Source of the DNA: JAFIEN01 sp051859505
GTDB taxonomy: Bacteria > Pseudomonadota > Alphaproteobacteria > Rhodobacterales > Rhodobacteraceae
Reading direction: 5' to 3'
Length of the DNA: 9,401 nucleotides
Assembly (NCBI GenBank): GCA_051859505.1
Contig: JBHYFN010000078.1
Coordinates: forward strand, 1-9,401
The position numbers and the translations under genes were made by a program. Below the pieces are notes generated by a model. That model was not told the DNA's origin. It saw nothing but the letters and a program-made list of their open reading frames with translations, and searched no databases. Positions 4,959 through 9,401 of this stretch are shown here, in pieces (the stretch's first letter is position 1; each line of letters starts with the position of its first letter).

Positions 4959-6152
4959 ATGAACATCCACGAGTATCAGGCCAAGGCGCTTCTGCGATCC
5001 TACGGCGCCCCGGTCAGCGACGGCCGCGCCGTGCTGCGGGCCGAAGATGCCAAGACCGCCGCCGGCGAACTTGACGGGCCGCTCTGGGTGGTCAAGGCGC
5101 AGATCCATGCCGGCGGGCGCGGCAAGGGCCATTTCATCGAGCCCGACGCCGGCGAAAAGGGCGGCGTCCGCCTGACCCGCTCGGTCGAAGAAGCCGCGAC
5201 CGAGGCCAAGAAGATGCTGGGCCGCACCCTTGTCACGCATCAGACCGGCCCCGTGGGCAAGACCGTCAACCGCATCTATATCGAGGACGGTTCGGGCATC
5301 GAGCGCGAGCTTTACCTCGCCCTGCTGGTCGACCGCGCGACAAGCCGCATCTCCTTTGTCTGCTCGACCGAGGGCGGCATGGATATCGAAGAGGTCGCCG
5401 CCGAGACGCCGGAAAAGATCCTGACCTTCAGCGTCGATCCCGCCAGCGGCTATCAGGCCTTCCACGGCCGCCGCATCGCCTTCGCGCTGGGGCTGACCGG
5501 CAACCAGGTCAAGCAATGCGTGGCGCTGATGGGCACGCTCTATCGCCTTTTCACCGAAAAGGACATGGAGATGCTTGAGATCAACCCCCTGATCGTGACC
5601 GACAAGGGCGATCTGAAATGCCTTGACGCCAAGATGGGTTTCGACGGCAACGCGATCTACCGCCATGCCGATATCGCCGCCCTGCGCGACGAGACGGAAG
5701 AGGATCCGAAGGAACTCGCCGCCTCGAAATTCGACCTCAACTACATCGCGCTGGATGGCGAGATCGGCTGCATGGTCAACGGCGCGGGCCTTGCCATGGC
5801 GACGATGGACATCATCAAGCTCTACGGCGCCGAGCCTGCCAACTTCCTGGATGTGGGCGGCGGCGCGACGAAAGAGAAGGTGACAGAGGCCTTCAAGATC
5901 ATCACCTCGGACCCCAACGTCAAAGGCATCCTCGTCAACATCTTCGGCGGCATCATGCGCTGCGACGTGATCGCCGAAGGCGTGGTCGCCGCGGTGCGCG
6001 AGGTGGGGCTGAAGGTGCCGCTGGTCGTGCGGCTGGAAGGCACAAATGTCGAGAAGGGGAAAGAGATCCTCAACTCATCGGGCCTGAACGTCATCGCGGC
6101 GGATGATCTGTCGGATGCGGCGCAGAAGATCGTGAAGGCGGTCAAGGGGTGA
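4959..6152 (+). CDS. sucC: Succinyl-CoA synthetase beta subunit (ADP-forming type)
   Basis: This encodes the 397-residue nucleotide-binding subunit of succinyl-CoA synthetase, which with SucD interconverts succinyl-CoA + ADP + Pi and succinate + CoA + ATP in the TCA cycle. The N-terminal ATP-grasp domain begins MNIHEYQAK; VVKAQIHAGGRGKG (44-57) is the nucleotide loop and EINPL (207-211) the metal-binding region. The C-terminal CoA-ligase domain shows NGAGLAM (274-280), DVGGGAT (298-304) and NIFGGIMRCD (327-336). Length and motifs are complete. The start is supported by GAGGG 8 bases upstream and by the conserved N-terminus. It is the first gene of the rightward cluster, directly behind the operator-like repeat. 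The next gene starts only 5 bases after its stop, so the two are almost certainly co-transcribed. Confidence 0.98.
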   Translation: MNIHEYQAKALLRSYGAPVSDGRAVLRAEDAKTAAGELDGPLWVVKAQIHAGGRGKGHFIEPDAGEKGGVRLTRSVEEAATEAKKMLGRTLVTHQTGPVGKTVNRIYIEDGSGIERELYLALLVDRATSRISFVCSTEGGMDIEEVAAETPEKILTFSVDPASGYQAFHGRRIAFALGLTGNQVKQCVALMGTLYRLFTEKDMEMLEINPLIVTDKGDLKCLDAKMGFDGNAIYRHADIAALRDETEEDPKELAASKFDLNYIALDGEIGCMVNGAGLAMATMDIIKLYGAEPANFLDVGGGATKEKVTEAFKIITSDPNVKGILVNIFGGIMRCDVIAEGVVAAVREVGLKVPLVVRLEGTNVEKGKEILNSSGLNVIAADDLSDAAQKIVKAVKG

Positions 6153-6157
6153 GCGGA

Positions 6158-6673
6158 ATGAAGACCCGTCTTTGGGCTGCGGCGCTGGCGCTTGCTCCGC
6201 TGACTGGTCCGGCCCTTGCGCAGGACATCGACCGGCTGCGCAGTGTCACGCTTCAGCAGCTGTTTTTCGACGGCCCCGAGGCCGGGATCGGCGCCTGTCT
6301 CTGGGCGGCTTTCGACCCGGACATGCTTGTCGCCTCGATGATGGCGATGGACTGGACCCGGACGGATCACGGCGAGGGGTTCCTCGGCTATGCCAAGGGC
6401 GAGGTGGAGTTCATCCTTTCGCGCGACGGCCGGCAGTGTTCCGTCGATGTGCAGAACCGCGGCAGCCTCGAGTTGAACGAGATGCTGAGCGAGATGCTTG
6501 AACAGACGGGTTTCGACCGTCAGGGGCGCGACACGGTCGATCCCCTGTCAGGCTGCACCCAGCGCAACATCACCCAAGAGATTGCCGCCATCGTCACCGG
6601 CCCGCGCGACACCGGTTCCTGCGAAAGTCTGGGCGCGGGCGGCATCCTCTTTCTCTCCGGGGCAAGGAACTGA
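6158..6673 (+). CDS. Secreted protein of unknown function between sucC and sucD
   Basis: This encodes 171 residues with a clear Sec-type signal peptide: MKTRLW, hydrophobic AAALALAPLTGPALAQ, likely cleavage after ALA at about residue 21. The mature part is acidic and has four Cys (47, 94, 133, 155), enough for two disulphides, which fits a periplasmic location. No recognised domain; GEVEFILSRDGRQCSVDV (81-98) looks like beta strands, and a helix (LELNEMLSEMLEQTGF, 104-119) follows. ATG 6158 is preferred because AAGGGG (6144-6149) lies 8 bases upstream. A GTG at 6149 would overlap the sucC stop (GTGA) and add three residues. It sits between the two subunit genes of one enzyme, which are normally adjacent, so it is expressed with them, but nothing in the sequence ties it to succinyl-CoA synthetase. 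Its product should be in a different compartment. Confidence 0.8.
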   Translation: MKTRLWAAALALAPLTGPALAQDIDRLRSVTLQQLFFDGPEAGIGACLWAAFDPDMLVASMMAMDWTRTDHGEGFLGYAKGEVEFILSRDGRQCSVDVQNRGSLELNEMLSEMLEQTGFDRQGRDTVDPLSGCTQRNITQEIAAIVTGPRDTGSCESLGAGGILFLSGARN

Positions 6674-6677
6674 CCTG

Positions 6678-6749
6678 ATGCCTCACATCCACCAACACAC
6701 CCTTCCGCGCTGCCCCGACCGGCGGCTTGCGCAACTCTCTCAGATCTGA
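6678..6749 (+). CDS. Possible 23-residue small ORF between the secreted protein gene and sucD
   Basis: A short ORF starts MPHIHQHTLPRCPD and ends LSQI, with AAGGA (6664-6668) 9 bases before the ATG and a stop 13 bases before the sucD ATG. It is rich in His near the start and has one Cys. The sucD gene itself has a poor ribosome site, so passage of ribosomes through this ORF could help sucD translation. It may equally be a chance ORF. Confidence 0.22.
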   Translation: MPHIHQHTLPRCPDRRLAQLSQI

Positions 6750-6762
6750 CGGGAAAACGAAA

Positions 6763-7644
6763 ATGGCCATCCTCATCGACGAAACCACCCGCGTGATCTG
6801 TCAGGGTTTCACCGGCTCGCAGGGCACGTTCCATTCCGAACAGGCCATCGCCTATGGCACGAAAATGGTCGGCGGGGTCACGCCCGGAAAGGGTGGGACG
6901 ACGCATCTGAACCTGCCCGTCTTCGACAGCGTCCACCATGCGGTGGCCGAAACGGGCGCGAATGCCAGCGTAATCTATGTGCCCCCGCCCTTTGCCGCCG
7001 ACAGCATCCTCGAGGCGATTGACGCGCGCATTCCGCTGGTTGTCTGCATCACCGAGGGCATCCCCGTGCTTGACATGATGCGCGTCAAGCGCGCGCTGGA
7101 AGGGTCTTCCACGCGGCTGATCGGGCCGAACTGCCCCGGCGTGATGACGCCGGACGCCTGCAAGATCGGCATCATGCCCGGGTCGATCTTCAAGCGCGGC
7201 TCGGTGGGTGTCGTGTCGCGCTCGGGCACGCTGACCTATGAGGCGGTCAAGCAGACCACCGATGTGGGCCTCGGCCAGTCCAGCGCCGTGGGCATCGGCG
7301 GCGACCCGATCAAGGGGACGGAGCATATCGACGTGCTCGAGATGTTCCTCGCCGATCCCGAGACGCAGTCGATCATCATGATCGGCGAGATCGGCGGCTC
7401 GGCCGAGGAAGAGGCGGCCCAGTTCCTCAAGGACGAGGCGAAGCGCGGCCGCAAGAAGCCCACTGCCGGGTTCATTGCCGGGCGCACCGCGCCCAAGGGC
7501 CGGCGGATGGGCCATGCGGGCGCCATCGTGGCGGGCGGCAAGGGCGATGCGGAAAGCAAGATCGAGGCGATGAAAAGCGCGGGCATCGTCGTGGCCGACA
7601 GCCCCGCCACGCTGGGTCAGGCCGTGCTGGAGGCGATCGGCTGA
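6763..7644 (+). CDS. sucD: Succinyl-CoA synthetase alpha subunit
   Basis: This encodes the 293-residue catalytic subunit, which carries the phosphohistidine intermediate and binds CoA; it works as a complex with SucC. The Rossmann-type CoA-binding domain shows CQGFTGSQGTFH (13-24), GGVTPGKGG (37-45) and YVPPPFAAD (72-80). The ligase domain shows GPNCPGVMTP (121-130), SRSGTLTYE (152-160), GIGGDP (177-182) and the active-site His251 in RRMGHAGAIV. The protein is complete and of normal length. The start MAILID is the conserved one, but its ribosome site is weak (GGGA at 6751-6754), and in-frame codons continue upstream to 6727. It follows the secreted-protein gene by 89 bases and is followed 40 bases later by another exported-protein gene. 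Confidence 0.98.
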   Translation: MAILIDETTRVICQGFTGSQGTFHSEQAIAYGTKMVGGVTPGKGGTTHLNLPVFDSVHHAVAETGANASVIYVPPPFAADSILEAIDARIPLVVCITEGIPVLDMMRVKRALEGSSTRLIGPNCPGVMTPDACKIGIMPGSIFKRGSVGVVSRSGTLTYEAVKQTTDVGLGQSSAVGIGGDPIKGTEHIDVLEMFLADPETQSIIMIGEIGGSAEEEAAQFLKDEAKRGRKKPTAGFIAGRTAPKGRRMGHAGAIVAGGKGDAESKIEAMKSAGIVVADSPATLGQAVLEAIG

Positions 7645-7684
7645 GGCGCGGCTGAGCCCGACACTGCGCCGAGAGGGAGGAGCG

Positions 7685-8488
7685 ATGCAGGACTGGACCC
7701 AACGGAACGAAGAACAGGGCTGGCGCAACGCGCTGGCCCGGTCGGCTTTCGTCCTGTTGATCGCCGGTCTGGCCGTGATCCTTGCGGCGGCCCTTGCCCG
7801 GGCAGAGGGCACCGAGGCGAACGATCCGTCGACCGCGGCGGATGCCGAAGCCGGGCCGTCCCACGACCACGACCATGACCACGACCATGACCATGACCAC
7901 ACCATAGGCGATCCCGCCGACCTGCCCGAAGGCGCGGTGACCGTGACCGGGTATCTCGAACCCTGCCTGCTGCCGCATGGCAACCCCGAAACCTACCGCG
8001 CCACGCTGCGCGCCGTCGGCTGGTCCGATATCCCCAGCGATCTGCGACCCGATGCGATCGACCGGCTGAGCGATGTCTGGCTGCCCGTCACCGGCCGGAT
8101 CGACGGGAGCTGGGACGACCATCTTGCCCACCGCGCAGAGGCCCGCGCCTTCTGGACGGATTTCGTCGGCCAGCGCAGCCTGATGGAGCGGGACGGCAAG
8201 GTCCTCCTGCTGGCCGGCTTCGAGGATGCGCTCGGCAGGCTGCGGGTCGAATGCTGGACCGCAGGGCCCGAGGCTGCGATGACCGACAGCTTCTTTGCGC
8301 TTCTGGGCACCGGCTATGATGCCGACGGCATCCGCATGAGCCAGATCCAGGTGCCCGCCAACGACGCCTTTCCCGAAACCGAATACTTCATCCTGCGCCT
8401 GTCGCCGCCGGCCGATCTCTCTGGTCAGATCACCGGCGGCGACGGGATCCGGACGACGATCACCATCCCCTTCCCGACCGCGCTGTAA
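7685..8488 (+). CDS. Exported His/Asp-tract protein of unknown function between sucD and sucA
   Basis: This encodes 267 residues. Residues 1-18 are polar with a few Arg; 19-40 form one hydrophobic segment (AFVLLIAGLAVILAAALARA), either a signal peptide cut after ARA or a membrane anchor. A low-complexity acidic linker (41-59) leads into an alternating His-Asp tract at 60-72 with seven His and six Asp, a probable divalent metal (zinc, nickel, copper or cobalt) binding or buffering segment. The remaining 195 residues appear folded, with Cys94 and Cys190, a central DDHLAHRAEARAFW helix (144-157) and strands such as KVLLLAGFED (172-181). I do not recognise the domain. The ribosome site AGGGAGG (7674-7680) is among the strongest in the window. 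The gene is 40 bases after sucD and 22 bases before sucA, so it should be co-transcribed with them, although its product should lie outside the cytoplasm. Confidence 0.82.
   Translation: MQDWTQRNEEQGWRNALARSAFVLLIAGLAVILAAALARAEGTEANDPSTAADAEAGPSHDHDHDHDHDHDHTIGDPADLPEGAVTVTGYLEPCLLPHGNPETYRATLRAVGWSDIPSDLRPDAIDRLSDVWLPVTGRIDGSWDDHLAHRAEARAFWTDFVGQRSLMERDGKVLLLAGFEDALGRLRVECWTAGPEAAMTDSFFALLGTGYDADGIRMSQIQVPANDAFPETEYFILRLSPPADLSGQITGGDGIRTTITIPFPTAL
7862..7900 (+). repeat. CAYGAC hexanucleotide repeat encoding (HD)6H
   Basis: Six CAC/CAT-GAC units in a row followed by a final CAC encode His60 to His72 of the exported protein. His codons vary (CAC or CAT) while every Asp codon is GAC, so the tract has drifted from a pure repeat, which hints at selection on the protein rather than recent slippage. 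Confidence 0.9.
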
Positions 8489-8510
8489 CGCCCGCCCCCG
8501 AGGTAGCCCC

Positions 8511-9401
8511 ATGACCGAGCAAAGCCGCAACGACGTTTTCCACGCCTCCTCGTTTCTGCAGGGGCACAATGCCGATTACATAGAACAGCTGCACGCCCGC
8601 TTTGCCGACAATCCCGGCAGTGTCGATGAAACCTGGCGCAAGTTCTTCGAGGCGCTGGGCGACAGCGCGACCGAGGCCCGGGCCGAGGCGCAGGGGCCAA
8701 GCTGGGCGCGGGCCGACTGGCCGCCGATGCCCTCGGACGAGCTGACCGCCGCGCTTGACGGGCAATGGCCGGCCGATCCGAAGAAGGCCGGGGAAAAGAT
8801 CGCCGCCAAGGCCGCCGAGAAGGGCGTCACGCTTTCCGAGGCGCAGGTGCGCAGCGCGGTGCTTGATAGCCTGCGCGCGCTGATGATCATCCGCGCCTAC
8901 CGGATTCGCGGCCATCTGATCGCCGATCTTGATCCGCTGGGCCTGCGCAGCGACGAACCGCATCCCGAGCTGGACCCCGCCAGCTATGGCTTCACCGCCG
9001 CCGACATGGACCGGCCGATCTTCATCGACAATGTGCTTGGCCTCGAAGTGGCCACGATGAACGAGATCATTGCCCTGGTGAAACGCACCTATTGCGGCAC
9101 TTTCGCGCTGCAATACATGCATATTTCCGACCCGGAGCAGGCGTCCTGGCTGAAGGAGCGGATCGAGGGCTACGGGAAAGAGATCACCTTCACCCAGACC
9201 GGCCGCAAGGCGATCCTGAACAAGCTGGTCGAGGCCGAGGGCTTTGAAAAGTTCCTCCATGTCAAATACATGGGCACCAAGCGTTTCGGCCTTGACGGCG
9301 GCGAAAGCCTGATCCCGGCGATGGAGCAGATCATCAAGCGCGGTGGTGCGCTGGGGGTCGAGGAGGTGGTGATCGGCATGCCCCACCGGGGCCGGCTGTC
9401 G
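8511..9401 (+). CDS. sucA: 2-oxoglutarate dehydrogenase E1 component, 5' part
   Basis: This is the first 297 codons of the thiamine-diphosphate-dependent E1 of the 2-oxoglutarate dehydrogenase complex, which decarboxylates 2-oxoglutarate and passes the succinyl group to the E2 lipoyl domain. The window cuts it after about a third of the usual length (close to 990 residues). The N-terminal helix SFLQGHNADYIEQLHARF (14-31) and SVDETWRKFF (37-46) form the E1 N-terminal region linked with E2 binding. A variable Ala/Glu linker (51-105) follows, then IRAYRIRGHLIADLDPLG (127-144), EGFEKFLHVKYMGTKRFGLD (243-262, the KRFGLDGGES segment before the cofactor site) and VIGMPHRGRLS (287-297, cofactor-site His292). 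The ATG has GAGGT 7 bases upstream. It lies 22 bases behind the His/Asp-tract gene and completes the visible suc cluster; sucB and lpd are expected next. Confidence 0.97.
   Translation, partial: MTEQSRNDVFHASSFLQGHNADYIEQLHARFADNPGSVDETWRKFFEALGDSATEARAEAQGPSWARADWPPMPSDELTAALDGQWPADPKKAGEKIAAKAAEKGVTLSEAQVRSAVLDSLRALMIIRAYRIRGHLIADLDPLGLRSDEPHPELDPASYGFTAADMDRPIFIDNVLGLEVATMNEIIALVKRTYCGTFALQYMHISDPEQASWLKERIEGYGKEITFTQTGRKAILNKLVEAEGFEKFLHVKYMGTKRFGLDGGESLIPAMEQIIKRGGALGVEEVVIGMPHRGRLS

Noticed and set aside
4655..4966. N-terminal extension of the glycosyltransferase to a start at 4966
   Set aside because: The extra 104 residues are Arg/Pro/Gly-rich and would run through the operator-like repeat and the sucC start. 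ATG 4654 has a good ribosome site and the domain begins right after it.
1..9401. tRNA, rRNA, CRISPR array, insertion sequence or prophage gene
   Set aside because: No cloverleaf sequence, regularly spaced repeat array, transposase motif or terminal inverted repeats of a mobile element were seen on either strand.

Overview
The window looks like chromosomal DNA of a GC-rich alphaproteobacterium, most likely a member of the Rhodobacteraceae/Paracoccaceae (Rhodobacter-like). The grounds are strong G/C-ending codon use, an LDH-type malate dehydrogenase, an Mcl2-like malyl-CoA thioesterase gene close to mdh, and a sucC-sucD-sucA series. The genus is inferred from protein style and gene order; no database search was possible.

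Layout. (1) 28-1711, minus strand: a tightly packed three-gene unit, transcribed as Mcl2-like CoA-ester lyase/thioesterase, then a NnrU-family membrane protein, then a DUF1737-type small protein. Both junctions are 4-bp ATGA stop/start overlaps. (2) 1712-1945: a divergent intergenic region holding a possible 16-codon leader ORF. (3) 1946-2269, plus strand: a small secreted protein of unknown function. (4) 2389-3351, plus strand: mdh, ending in a CCTGA tandem repeat that puts stops in all three frames. (5) 3352-3580: a convergent, GC-rich intergenic region with inverted repeats. (6) 3581-4654, minus strand: a family 2 glycosyltransferase standing between mdh and sucC. (7) 4655-4958: a divergent regulatory region with a perfect 12-bp inverted repeat, which reads as two GTGATCAC sites 21 bp apart. 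(8) 4959-9401 and beyond, plus strand: sucC, a secreted hypothetical, sucD, a second exported protein with a His-Asp tract, and the 5' part of sucA, which runs off the window.

How the genes fit together. MDH (malate to oxaloacetate), SucCD (succinyl-CoA synthetase) and SucA (E1 of 2-oxoglutarate dehydrogenase) are consecutive TCA-cycle enzymes. The Mcl2-like enzyme hydrolyses (3S)-malyl-CoA to malate in its characterised relatives, so it would feed malate to MDH, for example in glyoxylate or acetate assimilation. sucB and lpd would be expected just beyond the right edge.

Most of the window is ordinary central metabolism. The parts that deserve a second look are the operator-like pair upstream of sucC, the two exported proteins of unknown role placed between suc genes (one with an (HD)6H tract), the possible leader ORFs, and the in-frame GFGA repeat in the Mcl2-like protein. 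I see no clear evidence of a new defence or mobile system, and no tRNA, rRNA, CRISPR array or insertion sequence.
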